Shown piece by piece: positions 16,714 through 24,698 of a stretch of DNA of 64,000 nucleotides. The DNA lies in assembly GCF_002885975.1 (NCBI RefSeq), contig NZ_POSP01000003.1, positions 2,232,001-2,296,000 on the forward strand. The letters run 5' to 3'. Every line of letters starts with the position of its first letter. Position 1 is the stretch's first letter. The stretch comes from Paucibacter aquatile. Lineage in GTDB: Bacteria; Pseudomonadota; Gammaproteobacteria; Burkholderiales; Burkholderiaceae_C. The translations under genes were made by a program, and so were the position numbers. The notes beneath the pieces were generated by a model. The model was not told the origin of the DNA. It saw only the letters and a program-made list of their open reading frames with translations, and did not search any database.

Positions 16714-17679
16714 TCAAAAGAGTTCCAGCTCGCCTGTGGGGCCGACCTCGGGCGCCTCGGCGTCGAACTCGGCAAACTCATCGGGCGACCAGTGCAGATT
16801 GAAGATGAAGCGCTGCACGATCATCAGCGGCGGCAGGCCCGGCCGGAAGGGATCGGAGAGCTGGTAGCGGATGCACAGCTGCGGGTCCTGCGAGCCAAAG
16901 GAGATGTATTTGTGCTCGTGGTTGATGACGATGGGCACCTGGGTCTGCTGGTTGGCAAAGGCCTTGGGCGGGATGTAGCGGTTCTTGAACGCACCCCAGA
17001 TCAGGTTGGTGGTCTCGCCCAGCATGTGGTTGAGCTCGCGAAAGTTCAGGTCGCCTCCGATGCCGGCGTAGCTGAAGCCCTGGATCAGGCCCTGGCGCAG
17101 CGCGCTTTCCTCGGTCTGCAGCATCATGTAGCCGCGGCACCAGGTGCTCTCGATGGCGATCAGGGTGGAGACCTCGCCGTGGATGATGCGGTCGTGCACC
17201 ACATAGGGCGACTCGGACACCACCAGGGCATTGGGGAACATGGCGGCCAGGGCCGAGCGGGTCAGCTCGACGATGCCGTAGACCAGGCGCGTCGGGTAGC
17301 GCAGGCTGAAGATGGAGTACTCGACTGCGGCCTTGAGGTGATCCAGATCGCCGGTGTTCCAGCGGTGGCGCACCACTTTTTCTTCCTCGGGCGTGAGCGG
17401 CCGGTCGGTGGTGCGGCGCAAAAAGATGGGCAACTCGGGCCGCAGCTTGTGGATGGCGCGCGCCAGGTGCAGACCGTCCTCGCCCTCGCAAGGCAGGTCT
17501 TCTGCCAGCAGCACCCCGCCGAGGTCCTTGTTCTGGGCCAGGGTGGCCAAGGCATCGGCTGACGAGCGGGGAAAGGCCATCAGGCCCACGGACTGGCAAA
17601 ACTCGGTCAGCACCTGGTACTGCGCGGCGTCATGCTCCAGCAGCAGTACCTTGGCTTCAAGTTGGGTGGTTTCGGTCAT
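16714..17679 (-). CDS. Degenerate receiver domain fused to CheX/CheC-like phosphatase domain
   Basis: The start at 17679 gives MTETTQLEAKVLLLEHDA. Residues 1-120 look like a receiver domain (KVLLLEHDAAQYQVLTEF), but the usual Asp position in GGVLLAEDLP appears to be Ala, so phosphorylation is doubtful. The second half has the CheX/CheC/FliY-type helix with Glu and Asn in NHMLGETTNLIWGAFKNRY, the motif used to dephosphorylate CheY-P. About 321 residues. It lies directly upstream of the single-domain regulator, its natural partner. The phosphatase activity is inferred. Confidence 0.7.
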   Translation of the reverse strand: MTETTQLEAKVLLLEHDAAQYQVLTEFCQSVGLMAFPRSSADALATLAQNKDLGGVLLAEDLPCEGEDGLHLARAIHKLRPELPIFLRRTTDRPLTPEEEKVVRHRWNTGDLDHLKAAVEYSIFSLRYPTRLVYGIVELTRSALAAMFPNALVVSESPYVVHDRIIHGEVSTLIAIESTWCRGYMMLQTEESALRQGLIQGFSYAGIGGDLNFRELNHMLGETTNLIWGAFKNRYIPPKAFANQQTQVPIVINHEHKYISFGSQDPQLCIRYQLSDPFRPGLPPLMIVQRFIFNLHWSPDEFAEFDAEAPEVGPTGELELF

Positions 17680-17858
17680 GATGCGTCCACGGAAAAGCCA
17701 TCCTGGCCTGCACGCAGGCCGACACCGCCCAGTGGCCCGGGCGTTCTCGGTTTTCGGCAGCCGGCGGCAAAGGTTGAGGGCAATTGCAGGCCGGGGATCG
17801 CACAGCAGCCCAGGTTTCACCTGACGCCCCCGCCTCGGGCGGCGGCCACAATGCCGGC

Positions 17859-18521
17859 ATGCCTGCTGTACCCTCGTCCCGTTCGACCCCATTCACCCCG
17901 CCGGCGCAGCTCAGCGCCACACAGCTGGCCCTGCTGGCCGGGCTCAATCTCGCCGTGCTGGCCTGGAGCCGCCTGGGTGCCTTCGATGCCGCCACCTGGT
18001 GGATGGAGGTGGCGCCGGTGCTGCTGGTCTGGCCGCTGCTGCTGGCCACGCAGCGGCGCTTCCCGCTCACGCCCTTGCTGCTGGGCCTGATCTTTGTCCA
18101 CGCCCTGATCCTGATCGCTGGCGGCCACTACAGCTACGCCCGCGTGCCCCTGGGTGACTGGCTGCGCGAGATGCTGGCCCTGGGCCGCAATCCCTACGAC
18201 GGCCTCGGCCATCTGGCGCAAGGCTTCATCCCCGCCATCGCAGCACGCGAGCTGCTGCTGCGCAAGACCGGGCTGCAGCGCGGCGGCTGGCTGTTCACCG
18301 TGGTGACGGCCTGCTGCCTGGCCATCAGCGCCATCTACGAACTGATCGAATGGGGCGCCGCGGTGGCCCTGGGTCAGGGCGCCGATGAATTCCTGGGCGC
18401 CCAGGGCGACCCCTGGGACACGCAGAAAGACATGGCCCTGGCCTGGCTGGGCGCCATGCTGGCCCAGCTGCTGCTGGCGCGCGCCCATGACCGCGCGCTA
18501 GAGCGCCTCGCGCAGAACTGA
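17859..18521 (+). CDS. YjdF-like inner-membrane protein (DUF2238)
   Basis: An integral membrane protein of about 220 residues with five or six hydrophobic segments. The DUF2238 core contains YARVPLGDWLREMLALGRNP, YDGLGHLAQGF, ISAIYELIEWGAAVA and GDPWDTQKDMALAWLGA. The start at 17859 is preferred over one at 17784, because the upstream 25 residues are Gly/Ala-rich and overlap the divergent gene's promoter region. The family is common but its function is not known. It is followed 11 bp later by the YcaQ-like gene on the same strand. Confidence 0.8.
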   Translation: MPAVPSSRSTPFTPPAQLSATQLALLAGLNLAVLAWSRLGAFDAATWWMEVAPVLLVWPLLLATQRRFPLTPLLLGLIFVHALILIAGGHYSYARVPLGDWLREMLALGRNPYDGLGHLAQGFIPAIAARELLLRKTGLQRGGWLFTVVTACCLAISAIYELIEWGAAVALGQGADEFLGAQGDPWDTQKDMALAWLGAMLAQLLLARAHDRALERLAQN

Positions 18522-18532
18522 CACCAAAGCCC

Positions 18533-19636
18533 ATGCCCGCCGCCGCCCTCACCCTGACCCTGCCCGATCTGCGCCGCTACGCCGTGGCGCGCAGCCTGTT
18601 CAAGCCCACCAGCCTGCCCCAGGCCATCCAGCGCCTGGGCTTTGTCCAGGCCGACCCGATCCGCGCTCCGGCGCGCGCGCAAGACCTGACCCTGAGGCAC
18701 CGCGTCAAGGACTACCGCGCTGGCGATCTGGAGCGCCGCTACACCCGGCTGGCGGTGGAAGAGGATTGCCTGGTCAACTACGGCTTCCTGCCGCGCGAGC
18801 ACCTCAAGCTCATGCATCCGCGCAGCGCCAAGCGCGCCTGGGACGCCAAGACGCGCGCTCAGGCCGAGGCCATCCAGGCCTTTGTGCAAGCGCAGGGCCC
18901 CTGCCACCCGCGCGAGATCCAGCAGCATTTCAATCTGGGCTCCACCCGCAATGCCTGGGGCGGCAGCAGCAATGCCACCACCCATTTGCTGGACGGCATG
19001 CATTACCGAGGCCTGCTGCGCGTGCAGCAGCGTGAGCAAGGCCAGCGCATCTACAGCGCCGTGGCCCACACGCCCGATCCGCGCACACCGCACGAGAAAG
19101 CCCAGGCCTTGCTGGATCTGGTGCTGGCCAAGTACGCGCCCCTGCCTTCGCGCAGCCTCGGCCATTTGTGCAGCCTGCTAGGCTATGGCGCGCCGCATCT
19201 GCGCGGCGAACTGCGCCAGGTGCTGGCCCAGGTACGCAAGACTTGGCCCCAGGCCCAGGTCGAGGGCCAGACCTGGTTCTGGCCCGAGGGCGAGAACCCC
19301 GGCTCCAAGCGCTGGAAGCTGGACGAGGCCGTGCGCCTGCTGGCCCCCTTCGACCCCGTGGTCTGGGACCGCCTGCGCTTTGAACAATTCTGGGGCTGGG
19401 CCTACCGTTTCGAGGCCTACACGCCCGCGCCCAAGCGCAAGCTGGGCTACTACGCCCTGCCCCTGCTCTGGCGCGGCGAGGTGATCGGCTGGGGCAATGT
19501 CAGCAGCGCCGAGGGGCGCTTGCAGGCACAGCTGGGCTATGTGGCCGGCAGGGCGCCCCGCGAGCCCGGCTTCAGCGCCGCGCTGGACGAAGAACTGGCC
19601 GCCATGGCCCGCTTCCTGGGTGTGGATGCCCCCTGA
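18533..19636 (+). CDS. YcaQ/AlkX-type DNA glycosylase (winged-helix HTH_42 family)
   Basis: Family of bacterial glycosylases that excise alkylated or crosslinked bases. Visible features are the N-terminal LRRYAVARSLFKP, then GFVQADPIRAPARAQDL. The QxD triad (Gln-Ala-Asp) there is the active-site pattern of the YcaQ/AlkX branch, as opposed to the QxQ of AlkZ. Conserved NYGFLPREH and RHRVKDY segments and C-terminal winged-helix repeats follow (DPVVWDRLRFEQFWGWAYRF). About 367 residues. It follows the YjdF-like gene by 11 bp and is probably cotranscribed. An AUG at 18533 starts the family-like N-terminus. Confidence 0.8.
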   Translation: MPAAALTLTLPDLRRYAVARSLFKPTSLPQAIQRLGFVQADPIRAPARAQDLTLRHRVKDYRAGDLERRYTRLAVEEDCLVNYGFLPREHLKLMHPRSAKRAWDAKTRAQAEAIQAFVQAQGPCHPREIQQHFNLGSTRNAWGGSSNATTHLLDGMHYRGLLRVQQREQGQRIYSAVAHTPDPRTPHEKAQALLDLVLAKYAPLPSRSLGHLCSLLGYGAPHLRGELRQVLAQVRKTWPQAQVEGQTWFWPEGENPGSKRWKLDEAVRLLAPFDPVVWDRLRFEQFWGWAYRFEAYTPAPKRKLGYYALPLLWRGEVIGWGNVSSAEGRLQAQLGYVAGRAPREPGFSAALDEELAAMARFLGVDAP

Positions 19637-19717
19637 GTCCTGAGCTCGGGCCGGGATTGGCGGGAAAACCTGGCCTGTTCCAAGCGCGAAAGTGGCGCTT
19701 GCGACTAGAATTCGTCC

Positions 19718-19866
19718 GTTCCGAGGAGCGTTGCAACCTGCCGGTCTGGCTTCAGACCCCCAGGCCAGGCTCGGAAAAATTTGCACAGCGGCCTCGTCAT
19801 CCCCTCGGCCCTGTTCATTGGCAACCGCGCTCACCCGCTGACGTCCTTGCGTGGGTGAACGGTTGC
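19718..19866 (+). promoter_or_regulatory. S-adenosylhomocysteine riboswitch before ahcY
   Basis: The conserved SAH-aptamer core is visible: CCGAGGAGCGTTGCAAC at 19721, CCAGGCTCGG at about 19764 and GGCAACCGCGCTCACC at about 19820. The closing stem pairs GAGCGTTGC (19726-19734) with GCAACCGCGCTC (19821-19832). An alternative hairpin uses the same 3' strand: GCAACCG with CGGTTGC (19860-19866) and CACCC with GGGTG (19853-19857). SAH binding would favour the aptamer stem and release ahcY, the expected ON switch. The gene starts at 19972. Confidence 0.9.
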
Positions 19867-19971
19867 ATGCATCAAACCAGGGTTCGGAGCACCGAACCGG
19901 TTTTTTTCGTCCTCCCCCTCCTCCAGGCAATGAATGCAGCGGCTTCATATTTCGCATGAAGGAGCTGATCC

Positions 19972-21408
19972 ATGACCGCCCAAACCACCACCTCGCTGGC
20001 CGCTGACCAGTACCACATTGCCGATCTGTCCCTGGCCGCCTGGGGTCGCAAGGAACTGACGATTGCCGAGAGCGAAATGCCGGCGCTGATGGCCATTCGC
20101 AAGGAATACGCCGCCACCCAGCCGCTCAAGGGCGCCCGCATCACCGGCTCGCTGCACATGACCATCCAGACCGGCGTGCTGGTCGAAACCCTGCAAGCGC
20201 TGGGCGCCGAAGTGCGCTGGGCCTCGTGCAATATCTTCTCGACCCAGGACCATGCTGCCGCCGCCCTGGTGGCCCGTGGCACGCCGGTGTTCGCCTACAA
20301 GGGCGAGACCCTGGAAGACTACTGGGACTACACGCACCGCATTTTTGAGTTCGCCGGCAAGGGCGAGCCAGGCGAAGGCCCGAACATGATCCTGGACGAC
20401 GGCGGCGATGCCACGCTGCTGATGCACCTGGGTCAGAAGGCCGAGAAGGACCTGTCGGTGCTGGACAAGCCGGGCAGCGAAGAAGAGCGCATCCTGTTCG
20501 CCGCCATCAAGGCCAAGATCGCTCAAGACCCGACTTGGTACACCCGCAAGAGCGCCGAGATCATCGGCGTGACCGAAGAGACCACCACCGGCGTGCTGCG
20601 CCTGAACGAAATGGCCGCCAAGGGCAGCCTGCTGTTCCGCGCCATCAACGTCAATGACTCGGTGACCAAGAGCAAGTTCGACAACCTCTACGGCTGCCGC
20701 GAATCGCTGGTGGACGCCATCAAGCGCGCCACCGACGTGATGGTGGCCGGCAAGATCGCCGTGGTGGCAGGCTACGGTGACGTGGGCAAGGGCTCGGCCC
20801 AGGCCCTGCGCGCCCTGTCGGCGCAAGTCTGGGTGACCGAGATCGACCCGATCTGCGCCCTGCAAGCCGCCATGGAAGGCTACCGCGTGGTGACCATGGA
20901 ATACGCGGCCGACAAGGCCGATATCTTCGTCAGCGCCACCGGCAACAAGAACGTGATCCGCTACGAGCACATGGCCGCGATGAAGAACAACGCCATCGTC
21001 TGCAATATCGGTCACTTCGACAACGAGATCGATGTCGCCTCGCTGTCCAAGTGTGGCTGGGACGAGATCAAGCCGCAGGTCGACCACGTCATCTTCCCCG
21101 ATGGCAAGCGCATCATCCTGCTGGCCAAGGGCCGTCTGGTGAACCTGGGCTGCGGCACGGGCCACCCGAGCTATGTGATGTCGTCCAGCTTCGCCAACCA
21201 GACCATCGCCCAGATCGAGCTGTTCGCCCACAAGGACGCCTACGACATCGGCAAGGTCTATGTGCTGCCCAAGCACCTGGACGAGAAGGTGGCCCGCCTG
21301 CAGCTGACCACGCTGAATGCGCAGCTGAGCGAGTTGAGCGATGAGCAGGCGGCGTACATCGGGGTGCCCAAGACCGGCCCCTTCAAGCCCAACACCTACC
21401 GCTATTGA
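19972..21408 (+). CDS. ahcY: S-adenosylhomocysteine hydrolase
   Basis: NAD-dependent enzyme that splits the methylation by-product SAH to adenosine and homocysteine, relieving inhibition of methyltransferases. Motifs include SLHMTIQTGVLVETL, CNIFSTQDHAAAAL, the Rossmann NAD site VAGYGDVGKGSAQALRA, ATGNKNVI and the C-terminal end PFKPNTYRY that completes the neighbouring subunit's site. About 478 residues, including the insertion usual for bacterial forms. Preceded by an SAH riboswitch and followed by tlyA and metF on the same strand. Confidence 0.97.
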   Translation: MTAQTTTSLAADQYHIADLSLAAWGRKELTIAESEMPALMAIRKEYAATQPLKGARITGSLHMTIQTGVLVETLQALGAEVRWASCNIFSTQDHAAAALVARGTPVFAYKGETLEDYWDYTHRIFEFAGKGEPGEGPNMILDDGGDATLLMHLGQKAEKDLSVLDKPGSEEERILFAAIKAKIAQDPTWYTRKSAEIIGVTEETTTGVLRLNEMAAKGSLLFRAINVNDSVTKSKFDNLYGCRESLVDAIKRATDVMVAGKIAVVAGYGDVGKGSAQALRALSAQVWVTEIDPICALQAAMEGYRVVTMEYAADKADIFVSATGNKNVIRYEHMAAMKNNAIVCNIGHFDNEIDVASLSKCGWDEIKPQVDHVIFPDGKRIILLAKGRLVNLGCGTGHPSYVMSSSFANQTIAQIELFAHKDAYDIGKVYVLPKHLDEKVARLQLTTLNAQLSELSDEQAAYIGVPKTGPFKPNTYRY

Positions 21409-21420
21409 TCGGCGGAGGGC

Positions 21421-21528
21421 TACTGCGCGGCGCTCATGCGTCGTTGGGCGGTGCTCGGAATCCTCAGGTACCCCAAGTACCTTCCGGTTCCTGCGCTCCG
21501 TCCGCCTAGCCTGAGCACCGCTCGCTAC
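21421..21528 (+). repeat. Dispersed intergenic repeat, copy A
   Basis: Between ahcY and tlyA. It begins TACTGCGCG and ends CCGCTCGCTAC. Its last 72 bp (21457-21528) match the reverse complement of 60744-60815 at 63 of 72 positions by hand alignment. The internal hairpin arms AGGTAC/GTACCT here are ACGTAC/GTACGT in the other copy, a compensatory change. Not coding. Confidence 0.75.
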
Positions 21529-21559
21529 GCCCTGGCAAGACCGAGTTTCCTTTTCACCT

Positions 21560-22336
21560 ATGCGCGCTGATCAACTGTTAGTTTCCAAAGGCCTGGCGCC
21601 GACTCGTTCGGCGGCGCAGCGGCTGATTTCGGCCGGCGCGGCGCAGTGGCGGGCGCCCAAGGACTGGCAGGCCATCCGCAAGGCGGGTGAAGAGTTGCCG
21701 GAGCATTGTGAGCTGCGCGTCAGCGATGACGCGGAGCTGCGCTTTGTTTCACGCGGCGGGCTCAAGCTGGAGGGCGCACTGCAGCAAAGCGGCCTGGATG
21801 TGCGCGGGCTGACGGTGCTGGACATGGGCCAGAGCACCGGCGGCTTCACCGATTGCCTGCTGAAAGCGGGCGCGGCCAAGGTCGTGGGCGTGGACGTGGG
21901 CCACAGCCAGCTGCATGAACAGCTGCGCCAGCATCCCCAGGTGGTGGGGTTGGAGCATCTGCATGTGCGCGAGCTGGCCGGCTCGACCCTGGCGCAGCAC
22001 GCGCCGCCCGAGGGCTTTGCCCTGATCGTTGGCGACCTCAGCTTTATCTCGATGCTGGGCGCGCTGCCGCATCTGGCGGCTTGGCTGGCACCGCAGGGTC
22101 AGGTCTTGCTGCTGGTGAAGCCACAGTTCGAGCTGGGCAAGAAAGCCTTGGCCCGCGGCGGCCTGGTCAAGGACGCCAAGCAATACCCGCTGCTGGAAAC
22201 CCAGGCCCGCCAGGCCGCCCGAGATCAGGGCTGGCAGGTGCTGGGCTATTTTGAGAGTGCCATCACCGGCGGTGACGGCAACAAGGAATTTTTCCTCTGG
22301 GCGCAGGCACCAGAGCATGCGAAAGACAAGCCATGA
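21560..22336 (+). CDS. TlyA-family rRNA methyltransferase / hemolysin-like protein
   Basis: An N-terminal S4 RNA-binding domain (MRADQLLVSKGLAPTRSAAQ, residues 1-60) is followed by an FtsJ-type Rossmann methyltransferase domain with VLDMGQSTGGFTDCLLKAGA and VVGVDVGHSQLH. Later come FALIVGDLSFISM and LLLVKPQFELG. Mycobacterial TlyA 2'-O-methylates 16S and 23S rRNA; the target here is inferred by family. About 258 residues. It shares a 4-bp ATGA overlap with metF and follows ahcY, so it sits inside the methyl-cycle cluster. Confidence 0.9.
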   Translation: MRADQLLVSKGLAPTRSAAQRLISAGAAQWRAPKDWQAIRKAGEELPEHCELRVSDDAELRFVSRGGLKLEGALQQSGLDVRGLTVLDMGQSTGGFTDCLLKAGAAKVVGVDVGHSQLHEQLRQHPQVVGLEHLHVRELAGSTLAQHAPPEGFALIVGDLSFISMLGALPHLAAWLAPQGQVLLLVKPQFELGKKALARGGLVKDAKQYPLLETQARQAARDQGWQVLGYFESAITGGDGNKEFFLWAQAPEHAKDKP

Positions 22337-23178
22337 GTACTGCAACACCCCGCGTGCCCGTCAGCTTCGAGTTCTTCCCGCCCAACACCCCGGTGGGCAC
22401 CGAGAAACTCAAGACCGTGGTGCAAGACCTAAGCGTGCTGAATCCGCATTACTTCAGCGTCACCTACGGCGCCGGTGGTTCCACCCGCGAGAAGACGCTG
22501 AGCACGGTGATGGACATTGCGGCCGCCGGCTATGAGGCCGCACCGCATCTGTCCTGCGTGGGCTCCACGCGCGAGAACATCGCCGAAATTCTGGCCACCT
22601 ACCGCGCGCAGAACATCCGCCGCGTGGTGGCCCTGCGCGGCGATCTGCCCAGCGGCACGGCCACCGCCGGTGAATTCCGTTATGCCTCGGAGCTGGTCGC
22701 CTTCATCCGCGAAACTCAGGGCCCGGACTGGCAGATCGAAGTGGCCGCCTACCCCGAGTACCACCCGCAGCAGCGCTACGCGGCCAAGGATCTGCAGCAC
22801 TTTGCCGCCAAGATGCGCGCGGGCGCCAACTCGGCCATCACGCAGTTCTTCTTCAACCCGGACGCCTACTTCCACTTCGTCGACGAAGTGCGCAAGCTGG
22901 GCGTGGACGCGCCCATCGTGCCGGGCATCATGCCCTTCCACAACTACGCCCGCATCGCGCAGTTCGCCGCACGCGACGGCATCGAGATCCCGCGCTGGGT
23001 GGCGCTGAAGATGGAGGGCTATATGGACGACGCGGCCAGCATCCGCGAGTTCGGCCTGGAGGTGATGACACGCGTCTGCGAGCGCCTGATCGCCGGCGGC
23101 GCGCCCAGCATCCACTTCTATACGCTCAATCAATCGACCCTGACGCTGGCGTTGTGCAAACGCCTCGGCCTCGGCTGA
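22333..23178 (+). CDS. metF: 5,10-Methylenetetrahydrofolate reductase
   Basis: Flavoprotein reducing methylene-THF to 5-methyl-THF for homocysteine remethylation. Motifs are VSFEFFPPNTPVG, FSVTYGAGGSTREKTL, APHLSCVGSTRENI, ALRGDLP, YPEYHPQQRY and SAITQFFFNPDAYFHFVDEV, followed by PIVPGIMPF. About 281 residues, the normal bacterial length. It starts within tlyA (ATGA) and ends before a strong terminator, closing the SAH riboswitch-ahcY-tlyA-metF unit. Confidence 0.96.
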   Translation: MSTATPRVPVSFEFFPPNTPVGTEKLKTVVQDLSVLNPHYFSVTYGAGGSTREKTLSTVMDIAAAGYEAAPHLSCVGSTRENIAEILATYRAQNIRRVVALRGDLPSGTATAGEFRYASELVAFIRETQGPDWQIEVAAYPEYHPQQRYAAKDLQHFAAKMRAGANSAITQFFFNPDAYFHFVDEVRKLGVDAPIVPGIMPFHNYARIAQFAARDGIEIPRWVALKMEGYMDDAASIREFGLEVMTRVCERLIAGGAPSIHFYTLNQSTLTLALCKRLGLG

Positions 23179-23205
23179 GTTTCTTGCGTCAGATCAATTC
23201 CAAAC

Positions 23206-23229
23206 GGCCCTCCTCGCGAGGGCCTTTTT
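23206..23229 (+). terminator. Terminator of the ahcY-tlyA-metF unit
   Basis: GGCCCTC-CTCGC-GAGGGCC followed by TTTTT, 28 bp after the metF stop. Confidence 0.88.
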
Positions 23230-23327
23230 GCATTTGCGCCAGATCAAGGGTTAACCCCTTGCGCAGCGATTCAATGGCTTCCATCGGGAACAGATTTGAT
23301 TGATCCCATACCTAGGAAGCCAAAAAA

Positions 23328-23954
23328 ATGATCTCCAAGACTTTTGCTCGCACCGCCGCCGCCGCCCTGGCTCTCGCCACCCTGGCTGGCGCTTCCTTCA
23401 ACGCCGCCGCCCAAGAAAGCCCCTGGCTGATGCGCGTGCGCGCCGTGAACCTGGATTCGGCCAACAAGGACAGCACCGGCCTGGGCCTGACCGTGAACAA
23501 CAAGGTCATCCCTGAAGTGGACTTCAGCTACTTCGTGACCCCGAACTTCGCCCTGGAACTGATCCTGACCGTGCCGCAAAAGCACACCCTGAAGTCCAAG
23601 GGCACCGACATCGGCTCGCTGAAGCACCTGCCCCCGACCCTGTCGGCCCAGTACCACTTCAACCCGACCGGCGGCTTCCGCCCCTACGTCGGCGCCGGCG
23701 TGAACTACACCAACTTCTCGGCCGTGAAGTTCGACTCCGCCGTGGACGCCGCCCTGCATCCCAGCATCAAGCGCAACAGCTACGGTCTGTCCTTCCAGGT
23801 CGGCGCTGACATCGAGCTGAGCAAGAACCTGTACCTGAACGTGGACGTGAAGAAGGTCCAGATCGGCACCAAGGTCTACTCCAGCGGCACCGAAGTCGGC
23901 AAGTTCAAGGTCGACCCCACCCTGGTCGGCGTGGGTCTGGGCTTCCGCTTCTAA
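23328..23954 (+). CDS. ompW: OmpW family outer-membrane protein
   Basis: Small eight-stranded outer-membrane barrel. A signal peptide (KTFARTAAAALALATLAGAS...AAAQ) is followed by ESPWLMRVRAVNLDSANKDS, the OmpW N-terminus. PTLSAQYHFNPTGGFRPYVGAGVNYTNF is the family core and the C-terminal strand ends GVGLGFRF with terminal Phe. About 208 residues. It likely forms a narrow hydrophobic channel. It stands alone between two terminators. Confidence 0.93.
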   Translation: MISKTFARTAAAALALATLAGASFNAAAQESPWLMRVRAVNLDSANKDSTGLGLTVNNKVIPEVDFSYFVTPNFALELILTVPQKHTLKSKGTDIGSLKHLPPTLSAQYHFNPTGGFRPYVGAGVNYTNFSAVKFDSAVDAALHPSIKRNSYGLSFQVGADIELSKNLYLNVDVKKVQIGTKVYSSGTEVGKFKVDPTLVGVGLGFRF

Positions 23955-24036
23955 TTCGGCGCCCACCCAGACAGATTCACGCTGTCATCTCCAACGCCAC
24001 TCTCAACGGTGGCCGCGTCTGAGATCAAGACGCCAT

Positions 24037-24072
24037 GCCGCTGCAGCTTGAAGAAAGCGCAGCGGCTTTTTT
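24037..24072 (+). terminator. ompW terminator
   Basis: GCCGCTG (24037-24043) pairs with CAGCGGC (24060-24066), followed by TTTTTT. Confidence 0.8.
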
Positions 24073-24140
24073 CGTCGGCTGGAAACGGCACATAGCGGAC
24101 CTCCGGTGTCTTGATCTTTCTCGCTGCGGTGTCTCGTCCC

Positions 24141-24632
24141 GCCGCCGGGCTCATGGTTCGCGGGTCGGCTCTGCGAGCCGACTTCCCTCGCTGCTCGCTT
24201 CGCGGCTCAGCGGCGCCAATCTCCCTCCGTTCGCTGCGCTCACTGTGGTCAAACAGTGGCGCCGAGTCAGAGCTTGAAGCGCGCGAGTACGCGCGCATGA
24301 GCCGCTCCGCTGCGCGCTCGGCCGCGCACAAATCGCCCGTCGGCGGGCCGAGCCACCTCCGGAGGTGGCGTGTTCCACCGTTGATGAGGCACATCGACCG
24401 CGATGCAAGCGCCCTGCAGCCCGCGCCGCTGCCGGGCGATTTGTGAAGGGCCGAGCAGCACAGCGCCTCGGGGCGCGCGCGTACCCGCGCGCTTCAAGTT
24501 CTGACTTGGCGCTTCTGTCTGAACGAAGCGAACGCAGGGAGCGGAGTGAGTTATGCGCCAGCCCCGAGGCGCGAGCAGCGCAGGGAAGTCGGCCCGTCAG
24601 GGCCGACCCCGGAACCATGAGTCCGGCGGCGG
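24141..24632. repeat. Roughly 490-bp imperfect inverted repeat (long palindrome)
   Basis: The left arm (about 24141-24296) and right arm (about 24474-24632) are imperfect reverse complements. Landmarks are GGCTCATGGTTC...GTCGGC on the left and GCCGAC...GGAACCATGAGTCC on the right, and GCTTGAAGCGCGCG versus CGCGCGCTTCAAG. Inner marks ACAAATCGCCCG and CGGGCGATTTGT continue the symmetry towards a centre near 24385. Each arm holds a small hairpin (GTCGGCTC/GAGCCGAC, GTCGGCCC/GGGCCGAC). No believable gene lies here; frames through it are low-complexity. Confidence 0.75.
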
Positions 24633-24698
24633 CACGGGCTGCAGGGCCTCACGAGCAAAACCAAAGGCTGCTTCGTGCCGAGACCCGCCCGATCAACC

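Noticed and set aside
19718..19866. Intrinsic terminator before ahcY
   Set aside because: The hairpin is strong but lacks a following T-run. It is better explained as the riboswitch expression platform.
24151..24618. Overlapping Arg/Ser-rich frames in the palindromic region
   Set aside because: They follow the inverted-repeat symmetry and lack ribosome sites or recognisable motifs.
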